Assembly (NCBI GenBank): GCA_016190375.1
Contig: JACPQR010000051.1
Coordinates: 1-64,000 of the forward strand
Source of the DNA: Deltaproteobacteria bacterium
GTDB taxonomy: Bacteria > Myxococcota_A > Polyangia > JACPQR01
Direction: 5' to 3'
DNA: 64,000 nucleotides
Positions 17,640 to 26,212 of the stretch are shown here, in pieces. The position numbers were made by a program, and so were the translations under genes. The first letter of the stretch is position 1; each line of letters starts with the position of its first letter. The notes beneath the pieces were generated by a model. That model searched no databases. It was not told where the DNA came from and was given only the letters and a program-made list of their open reading frames with translations.

Positions 17640-18913
17640 TCCGCGGCGGCCACGGGCGGCGGTGGCGTCTTGCGGTTCGCGGCCGCGCGAACGATCTCGA
17701 CGCGGGCGACACGCTTCTCGTCGCCCTCCTTGACCACGAACTGCAGGTCCCGCCAGCTCAGCGTGGCGCCGACCTCGGGCACTCGGCCCGCGAGGTTGGA
17801 GAGAAACCCGCCGAGCGACTCGTAGTCGCCCTCGTGCGGGATCTCGACGCCGAGGTACTCGGAAGCGTCGTAGATCGAGACCCGCGCGTCCGCCATCACG
17901 CGCTCCTCGTCGATGCGCTCGAACGGGCTCTCCTCGGCGTCGTGCTCGTCCTGGATGTCACCGACGATCTCTTCGATCACGTCCTCGAGGGTCACGAGCC
18001 CGCTCGTCCCGCCGAACTCGTCTACGACGATCGTCAAGTGGACCCGGCGCGTCTTCATGTCGCGCAGGAGCGCGCTGGCCTTCTCGGTCTCGGCGCAGAA
18101 GAAGGGCGGGCGGCGGATGATCTTCGCGAGCGATGTGTCGACGGAGCTCGCGTGGTCCTGCATGTACTTGAGCAGGTCCTTGACGTAGAGCGTCCCGACG
18201 ACGTTGTCGATGTTCTCGCGGTAGACCGGGACGCGCGAGTGGCCGCTCTCGGAGGTGAGCTCGAGGACCTCTGGAATGGGCGTGTCGAGGGCCAGCGCGA
18301 ACATCTCCGTCCGCGGGATCATCATCTCCTTGGCCGTGACCTCCGTGAACTCGAGGACCGAGTGGAGGAGCTCCTGGCTGTCCTTCTCGAGCGTGCCCTC
18401 GCGCTCCTTCTGCTCGATCCGCGCCTTGACCTCTTCCGCGTTGTGCTCCGAGTCGCTGATCACGACTCCTCCTGCCCCACGAAAGATCCCGGACAGGAGG
18501 TAGGCCAGCGGGTACAGGAGGATCTCGAAGGGCCAGAGGAAGCGGAGCGCCGCGAGCGCGAAGCGGTCGGTCTGGCGCTGTCCCCAGACGCGCGCCGGCG
18601 CCTCGATCACGAGGAGCGCCGCGAAGACCGCCGCCCCGAGCGCGTAGACCGCCGTGCCACTCGTGGCCGCCTCGGCGAAGAACAACGCGCCGCCGGCGCC
18701 GGTCACGCGCACGGCCGTCCGCATCAGGAGGAGCGTCGCCAGGATTCGCCGGCGCTCGTCGCGCCATCGCTGGGCTCGCTGGTCCCCCTCGCCCGCGAGC
18801 CGGTGCGCTCGCGCCTCCGGCATTGCGGTCAGCGTGGCCTCGAGGAACGTGAAGAGGCTGCCGGCGACGAGTATGACGAGGATCGTCGCGAGATCCCCGA
18901 AGGGGATGCTCAT
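17636..18913 (-). CDS. CNNM/CorC-family transporter (hemolysin-like, CBS pair)
   Basis: A 425-residue integral membrane protein. Residues about 1-145 contain the DUF21/CNNM membrane domain with three or four helices (TILVILVAGSLFTFLEATL at the start). Then come a CBS pair (about 190-310, with MIPRTEMFALALDTPIPEVL and the FGGTSGLVTLEDVIEEIVGD signature) and a C-terminal CorC_HlyC domain (about 335-410). The family moves or regulates divalent cations, chiefly Mg or Co. I start at ATG 18913 because GGGAGGT lies 8 bases upstream; the GTG at 18952 is an alternative. It is the first gene of a two-gene operon with the methyltransferase-like gene. Confidence 0.9.
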   Translation of the reverse strand: MSIPFGDLATILVILVAGSLFTFLEATLTAMPEARAHRLAGEGDQRAQRWRDERRRILATLLLMRTAVRVTGAGGALFFAEAATSGTAVYALGAAVFAALLVIEAPARVWGQRQTDRFALAALRFLWPFEILLYPLAYLLSGIFRGAGGVVISDSEHNAEEVKARIEQKEREGTLEKDSQELLHSVLEFTEVTAKEMMIPRTEMFALALDTPIPEVLELTSESGHSRVPVYRENIDNVVGTLYVKDLLKYMQDHASSVDTSLAKIIRRPPFFCAETEKASALLRDMKTRRVHLTIVVDEFGGTSGLVTLEDVIEEIVGDIQDEHDAEESPFERIDEERVMADARVSIYDASEYLGVEIPHEGDYESLGGFLSNLAGRVPEVGATLSWRDLQFVVKEGDEKRVARVEIVRAAANRKTPPPPVAAAE

Positions 18914-19314
18914 CCCGCCGACACCTCCCGGGCCCCCGCCCCCGAAAGGCACTTTCCCCGGCTACCTGGTGGCTCGTATGGGCTCATTACCCGGATCGTC
19001 CCCGCGCTCCTGTTTCGGCGGCCCTGACATCCCCCCGAGAGGCGGGAGCGAAGACGACCTCGATCATTGCTCCGACGGATGGACAAAACGCTAACACATG
19101 GACCCCTGGCGTTCAACGAGGGGGCCCGAAAAGCACCGATTCTGCTTTCATTGCCACGGTTTGAGCGAACAGCTTCGGAGCATCGCGGACCTCGGCCCCG
19201 CCACTTTCTCGCAGCGTAACTTGACGCCACACGCGGGGTTCGGCTAACCGACGACAGAGTGCACGGACCTGAAATCTCCAGGCCGAGCCACGCGTTGGGA
19301 GGCGAATCGAGAGA
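18914..19314. other. intergenic region between divergent genes
   Basis: About 400 bases separate the divergent CorC-like and sulfatase-like genes. The left 30 bases hold the Shine-Dalgarno sequence for 18913. A possible sigma-70 promoter for the rightward gene is TTGACG at 19221-19226, a 16-base spacer, then GCTAAC at 19243-19248, but the -10 is weak. The middle has no gene, hairpin or repeat that I can support. Confidence 0.4.
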
Positions 19315-21252
19315 ATGACCACATCGGACCCCGACCACTTCGGAACCGGTCCGCGCACGTACTGCCAGCAGGGAGCCTCTGCCGGCCTTTGCGCCGGAGT
19401 AGCGCTCGGGCTCGTGGAGGCTCTGGCCGTCCTCTGGGTCAGCGCGCCGCCGCGCGACCTTACGGTCCTGCCCTACGCCGCGGTCACCTACGGTGTCGCG
19501 TGCGCGCTCGTCGGGATGCTCCTGGGTCTGGGAGCCGCCCTCGCCGGGCGACTGGCGCGGCGCGAGCCGGCGCCGGCGGAGCGCGTCTTCGCCTTCGTGG
19601 GCGCGTCGCTCTTCTCGGGCCTCGGGTTCGTGATCGCGCGCTTCCGCGTCTTCCGGGACGTCTATCTGGAGAACCTGCCCGCCTCGAGCGCCAAGGGCCT
19701 GGCGGTGCAGGCGGCGATCCTGCTCCTCGCCGTCGCGGTCTTCCTCGCAGGCCGCATCGTGGCCCGACTGCTCGTCGACCGCACCCCCGCGCGGCTGCTC
19801 CTGCGCTCCTGGGGCAGCCCGCTCGCGTTCGGGACCGCGCTCGCCCTCTGCGCTGCGCTCGGCCAGCTCGGCGCCGCCTCGGATGCGCGGGCGGCGCCGC
19901 GGGGCCGGCGAGCTCGCCCCGAGCTGCCGAACGTCGTGCTCATCGTGGTCGACACGCTGCGCGCGGACCACGTCGGCGCCTACGGCTACCGGGGCGGAAC
20001 GACGCCCAGGCTCGACTCGTTCGCCAGGGACGCGGTGGTGTTCCAGAACGCGTTCGCCCAGGCATCGTGGACGAGGCCGTCGTTCGCCTCGATCCTGACC
20101 GGTCGCTATCCCTCCTCGCATCGCACGATCTACAAGCCCGACTCGCTGCCCGACGAGGTGACCACGCTGGCGGAGGCGCTCTCGAGCCAGGGCTACTCCA
20201 CGGCAGGGTTCGTGACCAACTTCAACGTGGCGCCCTACTTCGACTTCGGTCAGGGCTTCGACGAGTATCACTACCTCGAGCCGGAGCTCGTGCTCTGGGC
20301 GAACGACACGCAGAGCCGCCTGAGCCTGTACTCGATCGCCCGGCTGGTCTCCGAGCGCTTCCTGTCGAAGCGGCTGGAAGTCGACAACTACTACCGCGAC
20401 GCCGCCTTCGTCACGCGCGAGCTCCTGGGCTGGCTCGACCGGCGCCCCCGCGGTCCGTTCTTCCTGTTCGCTGGCTACATGGACCCCCACGACCCGTACT
20501 TCCGGCACCCGTACGACGGCACGGCCGTCGCGAGGGTCGCCACCCCGAAGCCGCCATCGTCGCGCGCGAGCGAGCTGCGCGAGCTCTACGACGGGGAGAT
20601 CCGCTACTGGGACCACTCGTTCGGGACCCTGATCGCCGGGCTGAAGCGCCGGGGGCTGTACGAGAACACGTTGATCGTCGTCACGTCGGACCACGGCGAG
20701 GAGTTCGCCGAGCACGGAGGCTTCTGGCACGGAACGACGCTCTACGACGAGCAGGTGCGCGTGCCGCTCGTCGCCCGCTTTCCCGGTGGCGATGCCTCGG
20801 GCACCACGGAGGCGGGCTGGGTGCGCCACGTCGACGTCGCGCCGACGGTCCTCAGGCTGGCCGGCACGTCCGCCCCGGAGGGCATGCAGGGCGGCGACCT
20901 CTTCGAGCAAGGCCGACAGCCGGTCTTCGCCGAAGAGGACCACGAGGGCAACCGCTTGACGAGCATCCGCGTCCCGGGCACGAACGGATCGGACCTGAAG
21001 CTCATCGTCGCCAACGAGAGCAACCCGCGAGGGCTGCCGGCCACCGAGCTCTTCGACGTCGCCCGCGATCCCGGCGAGCGCACGAACCTCGCCGATCGCC
21101 GCGACGGCGACCTCGCGACGACACGCCGCGCAATGGCGGACGCCGCGCGCACGGCCGTCACCGGAGCCGTGCGCGCCCAAAGCAACGAGCTCGACGACGC
21201 GGCGCGCGAACGGCTGCGGTCACTCGGCTACGCTGGCGGCGAGCCGCGGTAG
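19315..21252 (+). CDS. membrane-anchored sulfatase-like (alkaline phosphatase superfamily) hydrolase with Thr nucleophile
   Basis: A 645-residue protein with about five N-terminal membrane helices (residues 20-185) and a large outer catalytic domain. The metal site begins at NVVLIVVDTLRADH (Asp213), and SDHGEEFAEHGGFWHGTTLYDE carries later ligands. At the nucleophile position the motif is WTRPSFASILTGR, so the residue aligned with the sulfatase Cys/Ser is Thr253. True sulfatases need a Cys or Ser convertible to formylglycine; Thr is used by related phosphodiesterases and phosphoethanolamine-type transferases. It is therefore probably a phospho- rather than sulfo-hydrolase acting outside the inner membrane. 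It is the first of three superfamily members in a row. Confidence 0.85.
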   Translation: MTTSDPDHFGTGPRTYCQQGASAGLCAGVALGLVEALAVLWVSAPPRDLTVLPYAAVTYGVACALVGMLLGLGAALAGRLARREPAPAERVFAFVGASLFSGLGFVIARFRVFRDVYLENLPASSAKGLAVQAAILLLAVAVFLAGRIVARLLVDRTPARLLLRSWGSPLAFGTALALCAALGQLGAASDARAAPRGRRARPELPNVVLIVVDTLRADHVGAYGYRGGTTPRLDSFARDAVVFQNAFAQASWTRPSFASILTGRYPSSHRTIYKPDSLPDEVTTLAEALSSQGYSTAGFVTNFNVAPYFDFGQGFDEYHYLEPELVLWANDTQSRLSLYSIARLVSERFLSKRLEVDNYYRDAAFVTRELLGWLDRRPRGPFFLFAGYMDPHDPYFRHPYDGTAVARVATPKPPSSRASELRELYDGEIRYWDHSFGTLIAGLKRRGLYENTLIVVTSDHGEEFAEHGGFWHGTTLYDEQVRVPLVARFPGGDASGTTEAGWVRHVDVAPTVLRLAGTSAPEGMQGGDLFEQGRQPVFAEEDHEGNRLTSIRVPGTNGSDLKLIVANESNPRGLPATELFDVARDPGERTNLADRRDGDLATTRRAMADAARTAVTGAVRAQSNELDDAARERLRSLGYAGGEPR

Positions 21253-21320
21253 CGACGATTGCGGGCAAAGAGCGAGCAGAGGGGGATTCACTCCCCCGAA
21301 GCGAGCGGCGAACCGAGCGG

Positions 21321-21350
21321 GTTCGTGAACTTGTCAACTCCGTCCCCGGC
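21321..21350. repeat. REP-like repeat, single copy
   Basis: GTTCGTGAACTTGTCAACTC then CGTCCCCGGC. It matches the inverted copy at 2313-2344 and the reverse complement of the units at 2206-2288, with one or two changes in the core. It lies between two AP-superfamily genes and just upstream of the -10 at 21358. Confidence 0.7.
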
Positions 21351-21357
21351 TCGCCTC

Positions 21358-21366
21358 TGCTATTAG
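21358..21366 (+). promoter_or_regulatory. extended -10 element, type I phosphodiesterase operon
   Basis: TGCTATTAG ends 7 bases before the ATG at 21374. The AGGAAG inside the gap could act as a very close Shine-Dalgarno sequence, but the spacing fits a leaderless start better. Confidence 0.4.
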
Positions 21367-21373
21367 GAAGTCC

Positions 21374-22750
21374 ATGCGGCGCCGTGTCATGGTCATCGGG
21401 CTCGACTGCGCCGACCCGCGGCAGTCGTTCGGGAGGCTCGCGCACGCCTGTCCCAACCTGGCGGCGCTCTGCCGGCGGGGAGAGCACGGCAGGCTGCGCT
21501 CCACGGTCCCGCCGATCACGGTTCCCGCGTGGACGACGATGATGAGCGGGGTGAGCCCCGGGGAGCTCGGGCTGTATGGCCTTCGCGCACGTGTCCCAGG
21601 GAGCTACCAGATGCGCGTCGTCACTGCTGCCGACGTCCTGGTCCCGCGGGTCTGGGAGGTCGCCGCGAGGGCGAGCAGGAAGGCCGTGATCGTCGGGGTT
21701 CCCCAGACCTACCCCTTGCCGCAACGGCAGGGAGTCGACGCGGTGTCGTGCTTCCTCACGCCGTCGGCCTCGTCGCCCTTCGCGTCGCCGCGCTCGCTGG
21801 AGCCGGAGCTCAGGCGCCTGTTCGGCGAGTACAAGATGGACGTCCCGGGCTTCCGGTCGCTCGACCGCGCACGGATCCTCCGGGAGCTGTATGCGATGAC
21901 GGCCCAGCGCTTCGCCATCGCCGAGCACCTCGCACGAACGCGCGAGTGGGACCTCTTCATGGTGGTGGACATGGGTCTCGATCGTTTCCACCACGCCTTC
22001 TGGCAGACGTGGAACGAGGACCACGCCGCGTACGACGCGGATGGGCCCTTCCGGGGCGAGGCGGAGCGATACTACGCGTTCGTCGACGAGCGCCTGGGCG
22101 AGCTCCTGAGCCTCGCCGATGACGACACGGCGGTGCTCGTCGTCTCGGACCATGGCGCCCGGACGCTCGAGGGCGGCGTGTGCGTCAACGAAGCGTTGGC
22201 CGACGCGGGGCTCCTCGCGCTGCCGCTGAGGCCCGCCAGGCCGACGCGGCTCGACGAGGCGGGAGTCGACTGGGACCGGACGGTCGCGTGGGCAGAGGGC
22301 GGCTACTACGCGCGTGTCTTCCTCAACGTCCGCGGCCGGGAGCCTCGTGGGGCGCTCGAGCCCGGAGCGCGCGAGCGCGTGCGCGACGAGGTCGCGAGGC
22401 TTCTTCGCGAGACTCGGGGCCTGGGGGGCCGCTCGCTCGACACCCGCGTCGTCCGCCCCGAGGAGGTCTATCCGTCTTGCTCGGGGGCGCCGCCCGACCT
22501 TATGGTGTTCTTCGGCGACCTCGCCTACCGCGCCGTCGGCTCGGTGGGCCACGGAGCCCACCAGATCGCGGGGTGCGACACGGGACCGGACGGCTGCAAC
22601 CACGACTGGGATGGGTTGTACGTACTGGCTCGCCCCGGCGGTGGATCCGCCACCGCTGACCGAAGGATCGAGGACGTTGGGAAGCTCGTCCTCGATCTCC
22701 TCGACGTTCCCGACGGCCTGCGCCCCGCCGCCCTGGGAGGAGCGGCGTGA
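21374..22750 (+). CDS. type I phosphodiesterase / nucleotide pyrophosphatase family protein
   Basis: A 458-residue soluble member of the alkaline phosphatase superfamily. The metal-binding start is MVIGLDCADP, the nucleophile region is VPAWTTMMSG with Thr54, and later ligands are VVDMGLDRFHH and VVSDHGAR. These are the residues of NPP-type phosphodiesterases, which use two zinc ions and Thr. No signal peptide is seen. It overlaps the next gene by 4 bases (GTGA), so the two paralogues form a translationally coupled pair. The substrate is unknown; relatives often sit near polysaccharide or lipid glycan loci. Confidence 0.85.
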   Translation: MRRRVMVIGLDCADPRQSFGRLAHACPNLAALCRRGEHGRLRSTVPPITVPAWTTMMSGVSPGELGLYGLRARVPGSYQMRVVTAADVLVPRVWEVAARASRKAVIVGVPQTYPLPQRQGVDAVSCFLTPSASSPFASPRSLEPELRRLFGEYKMDVPGFRSLDRARILRELYAMTAQRFAIAEHLARTREWDLFMVVDMGLDRFHHAFWQTWNEDHAAYDADGPFRGEAERYYAFVDERLGELLSLADDDTAVLVVSDHGARTLEGGVCVNEALADAGLLALPLRPARPTRLDEAGVDWDRTVAWAEGGYYARVFLNVRGREPRGALEPGARERVRDEVARLLRETRGLGGRSLDTRVVRPEEVYPSCSGAPPDLMVFFGDLAYRAVGSVGHGAHQIAGCDTGPDGCNHDWDGLYVLARPGGGSATADRRIEDVGKLVLDLLDVPDGLRPAALGGAA

Positions 22751-24420
22751 GGCTCCTCCTGATCGGTCTCGACGGCGCCGACCTCCGGCTCGTGGAGCGC
22801 TGGCGCGAGCGCTTGCCCGCGCTCCGGGGCCTGGTCGAGCGCGGAACGTCGAGCGCGCTCGTCAGCACCTTGCCCTTCGCGACGCTGCCGGCCTGGAGCT
22901 CGATCCTGACGGGCGAGCCGCCCGGTGTGCACGGCGTCCACGACTTCACCGAGAGGGACGGGTACAGGGTGCGGTTCACCGGCGCCACACGGCGCCGCGT
23001 CGGGACGACGTTCGCGCGCATGGACCGGGCGGGCTCGAGCGTCGCGCTCCTCGGCTTCCCCGCGACCTACCCGCCCGAGCCGTTCGAGCGGGGGATCTGC
23101 CTTTCCGGCTGGGACTCGCCGGTCGCGTTCGAGGCCGACGCATCCTTCGCGCACCCCCGATCGCTTCACCGCGAGATCGTCCGACGCTTCGGACGGGCGG
23201 CCCTCGCGTTCGGCGACGTCGACGAGTTCGACTGCGGCCCCGGATGGCACGAGGAGCTCCCCGGGAGGCTTTGCGCTCGGGTCGCCCGGAAATGCGAGCT
23301 CTACCTCCACTTCCTGCGCGAGCGCCCATGGGACGTCTTCGCGTGCTACTTCGGCGAGACCGACACCGCCGCCCACCACCTCTGGGCGCTTTCGGACGGG
23401 TCCTCGCCGCGACGGCCCGCCGCCCTTCCCGAGCCAAACGTGATCGAGATACCGGCGCCGGTCAGGTGCCCTTCCTTGCACGTCCCCAAGCCGGCGAAGG
23501 AGGCGCAGGTGGATTCGAACTTGGCCCGGCTTGGGAACCCGCTCAGGACCGTGTACGAGGCGGCCGACCGCGCGATCGGCGCCCTGATCGACGCCGCGCC
23601 GCCGGACGCGAACGTGCTGGTGCTGTCCGACCATGGCTCGGGCGGCGCCTCGGACGAGGTCGTCCATCTGAACGGCATGCTCGCCGAGGCGGGCCTCCTG
23701 GCGTTCCGGCCGCCGCGCATGGGCGGGCTGGCGCGGATCGTCAAGAGCGCGGGACTTCGCGCTCTGCCGCCGCGTCTCAGAGAGCGCGCGTTCCGCGCGG
23801 CCGGAGCGTTCCTCCCGTCCGTCCTCGAATCGAGGGTGCGCTTTGGAGCGATCGACTTCCGCCGGACCCTCGCCTTCAGCGAGGAGCTGCCCTATGCGCC
23901 GTCCGTCTGGTTGAACCTCGCGGGCCGCGAGCCGAGGGGGATCGTGCCCGCCCGCGACCGCGAGCGGATCCTCGACCGGGTCGCCGCCGCGCTGGCCCCG
24001 GCGATCGCGGCGGCCCATCGCCGAGAGGACGTGCACGCTGGTCCCTGGGCTCACCGGGCCCCCGATCTGCTCCTCGAGCTCGCCGCGCCGGCCGGCTACA
24101 CGCTCTGCCTCGAGCCTTCGCCACCCTCCGGAGGCCCGGTCCGGCGCAGGCTCCGGGCCGACGAGCACCTGGGCCGCAAGGGCGCCGCGTTATCGGGCAG
24201 CCACCGGCGCGAGGGTCTGTTCGCGGGCGACGGCCCGGCTCTGTCTGGCGGGGGCCGCGTCGCGATGGACGTCATCGATGCCGGACGGTTGATCGCGAGG
24301 CTCGGCGGCCTCGAGCCCCAGGAGCGCGCGCCGCTCGTCGACGGCAGGACCTCGCCCTTGACGCGCGAGGAAGAGGCGATCCTCGCCCGCCGGCTCGGGG
24401 CGCTCGGGTATCTGGATTGA
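22747..24420 (+). CDS. type I phosphodiesterase / nucleotide pyrophosphatase paralogue with Ser nucleophile
   Basis: A 557-residue paralogue of the preceding protein, starting at a GTG that overlaps the previous stop. It keeps MRLLLIGLDGADL at the N-terminus, FGETDTAAHHLWAL and VLSDHGSGG. The nucleophile motif is LPAWSSILTG, so Thr is replaced by Ser51. The paired Thr and Ser enzymes suggest two related substrates or a heteromeric enzyme. The C-terminal 100 residues (from about DVIDAGRLIARLGG) differ from its partner and contain a degraded regulatory-looking helix pair. No signal peptide is visible. Confidence 0.85.
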   Translation: MRLLLIGLDGADLRLVERWRERLPALRGLVERGTSSALVSTLPFATLPAWSSILTGEPPGVHGVHDFTERDGYRVRFTGATRRRVGTTFARMDRAGSSVALLGFPATYPPEPFERGICLSGWDSPVAFEADASFAHPRSLHREIVRRFGRAALAFGDVDEFDCGPGWHEELPGRLCARVARKCELYLHFLRERPWDVFACYFGETDTAAHHLWALSDGSSPRRPAALPEPNVIEIPAPVRCPSLHVPKPAKEAQVDSNLARLGNPLRTVYEAADRAIGALIDAAPPDANVLVLSDHGSGGASDEVVHLNGMLAEAGLLAFRPPRMGGLARIVKSAGLRALPPRLRERAFRAAGAFLPSVLESRVRFGAIDFRRTLAFSEELPYAPSVWLNLAGREPRGIVPARDRERILDRVAAALAPAIAAAHRREDVHAGPWAHRAPDLLLELAAPAGYTLCLEPSPPSGGPVRRRLRADEHLGRKGAALSGSHRREGLFAGDGPALSGGGRVAMDVIDAGRLIARLGGLEPQERAPLVDGRTSPLTREEEAILARRLGALGYLD

Positions 24421-24428
24421 ACGCCGTC

Positions 24429-24437
24429 TGATAGACT
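24429..24437 (+). promoter_or_regulatory. extended -10 element, PEGA kinase gene
   Basis: TGATAGACT lies 21 bases before the GTG at 24459 and begins 8 bases after the end of the previous gene. It indicates a separate promoter for the kinase. Confidence 0.3.
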
Positions 24438-24458
24438 CCGGTCGAGTTTCTCCGTCGA

Positions 24459-26066
24459 GTGGACTCGGCTTCGACCATACTGGGCCTCGTTCCCGGCGAC
24501 GTCGTGGAGGGCAAGTACGAGCTCGTCCGGCGCGTCGGTCACGGGGGGATGGGGACGGTGTGGGAGGCGCGAAGCGTGGCGCTGGGCCGGGCCGTCGCGC
24601 TGAAGTTCCTGCACCCCGAGATGGCCCAGAAGACCAACCTGGTGCAGCGCTTCCTCCGGGAGGCGCGCGCGGCGGCGAACGTGACTCACCCGGCCGTCGT
24701 CTACGTCTTCGACATCGGATGGGTGGATGGCGGGAAGATCCCGTACTTCGCGATGGAGTATCTCGAGGGCAAGAGCCTCGCCGGCGTGCTCCGAGCGTCG
24801 GGCCCGTTCGAGGTCGGACGGGCGGTGTGGGTCGTCTGCAGGGTGCTCGAGGCTCTCGAGGCGGCGCACGCGAAGGGCGTCGTGCACCGTGACCTCAAGC
24901 CCGAGAACGTCTTCCTCGTCAGCCAGGGCGCCGACGACATCGTCAAGGTCCTCGACTTCGGCATCTCGAAGGTTCTAGGTGACACGGACGCGGCGCTCAC
25001 CGGCACGGGCGTGATCCTGGGGACGCCCTCGTACATGTCGCCGGAGCAGGTCCGCTGCTCCCGTGACGTCGACGCGAGGTGCGATCTCTACGCGGTCGGC
25101 GCGATCCTGTACGAGCTGCTCTCGGGCGGCCCCGCGTTTGCGGGCGGGAGCTTCACCGAGGTGGTCTACAAGATCCTGAACGACCCTCCTCGGCCGCTCG
25201 TGACCACGCGTCCGGGGCTCGACGAATCCCTCGTCCGGGTGATCGACCGGGCGTTGAAGAAGGACCCCGACGATCGGTGGCCGAGCGCGGCCGAGATGCG
25301 GGCCGGGCTGCGATCGGCCTCCGCCGTCGAGTCGAAGACGGCGGCGCTCACGCTCCCCGTGACGCCCCAGGCGCTCCAAGAGACGCCGTTCGCCTGGGAC
25401 GCCTCGAGCCCGGGCAAGAAGGAGGCCCTCTGCGAGGAGGAGACGGTCGCCACGCCGCCTCCGTTCGAATCGACCCTCTCGGTGCGCGCAGCGGTGACCA
25501 CCGGGACCTCGCCCTCGGAGGATGGACCGACCACCACGCTCCCGATTCCCGGGTCGTCCACGGCGAGGACGGGAACCCGCGTGCGGCGCGGCCCGAGCAT
25601 CGCCGTCCTCGCGGTCGCGGCGGTGGCCGCCGTGCTCGTCGGAGGCGGGGCCGCGCTGCTCCTGCGAGCGCCGGGCGTGGAGGATCGACCCGCGACCGCG
25701 GTGGCGCCGCATCCACTCCTTCCGCCTCCTCCCCGGCCTACGCCGATCGCTCGGCCGGAACCGAGTGCGGCGCCGGCCCCCCCACCACCCACGGAGCCAG
25801 CCGCTCGGGAGTGCCGCATCCAGGTGACCGTGTCGCCGCCCGGCGCCCGCGTCCGGATCGATGGCGAGCTCGTGGCGGCTCCCGTCGACCTGCCGGCCAC
25901 CTGCGGCTCGTTCCACGCGCTCCGAGTCGAGGCCCCGGGCCACCGCCCGTTCGAGCAGATGATCGAGCTCGAGATCGAGCGAACGTGGGAGATCCGGCTG
26001 GAGGCGCTCGTTGGAAGAGCGAGGTCCCCGTCGCCATCGCCGCGCCTCGAACCGAACCCGTTCTGA
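24459..26066 (+). CDS. transmembrane Ser/Thr protein kinase with PEGA domain
   Basis: A 535-residue Hanks-type kinase. Residues about 18-285 hold the catalytic domain: G-loop VGHGGMGTVWEA, VALKFLHPEM (Lys), HRDLKPEN at 143-150, DFG as VLDFGISK, and GTPSYMSPEQ. All catalytic residues are present. A Ser/Thr/Pro linker leads to one membrane helix (IAVLAVAAVAAVLVGGGAAL, about 385-405). A proline-rich stretch then leads to a C-terminal PEGA domain (VTVSPPGARVRIDGE) outside the membrane. PEGA domains are thought to bind surface structures, so this is probably an envelope sensor kinase. Start is GTG 24459; no Shine-Dalgarno sequence is evident. Confidence 0.9.
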   Translation: MDSASTILGLVPGDVVEGKYELVRRVGHGGMGTVWEARSVALGRAVALKFLHPEMAQKTNLVQRFLREARAAANVTHPAVVYVFDIGWVDGGKIPYFAMEYLEGKSLAGVLRASGPFEVGRAVWVVCRVLEALEAAHAKGVVHRDLKPENVFLVSQGADDIVKVLDFGISKVLGDTDAALTGTGVILGTPSYMSPEQVRCSRDVDARCDLYAVGAILYELLSGGPAFAGGSFTEVVYKILNDPPRPLVTTRPGLDESLVRVIDRALKKDPDDRWPSAAEMRAGLRSASAVESKTAALTLPVTPQALQETPFAWDASSPGKKEALCEEETVATPPPFESTLSVRAAVTTGTSPSEDGPTTTLPIPGSSTARTGTRVRRGPSIAVLAVAAVAAVLVGGGAALLLRAPGVEDRPATAVAPHPLLPPPPRPTPIARPEPSAAPAPPPPTEPAARECRIQVTVSPPGARVRIDGELVAAPVDLPATCGSFHALRVEAPGHRPFEQMIELEIERTWEIRLEALVGRARSPSPSPRLEPNPF

Positions 26067-26212
26067 TCCTCCGGCCGGCCGCGAGGTCGCGGCAGGCGCC
26101 TGGAGCGCTCCAGGTCTGTTGGCCGCACCCCCCATCTTCGCCGCCGGAAGTCCGGAACGCTGGGCATTCTCCGCACGGCGGAGCGGCATGCATCGTGCGT
26201 AGCGCTCAGTCG

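Noticed and set aside
19315..21252. A formylglycine-type sulfatase
   Set aside because: The nucleophile position is Thr, not Cys or Ser, so formylglycine formation is not possible by the known route.
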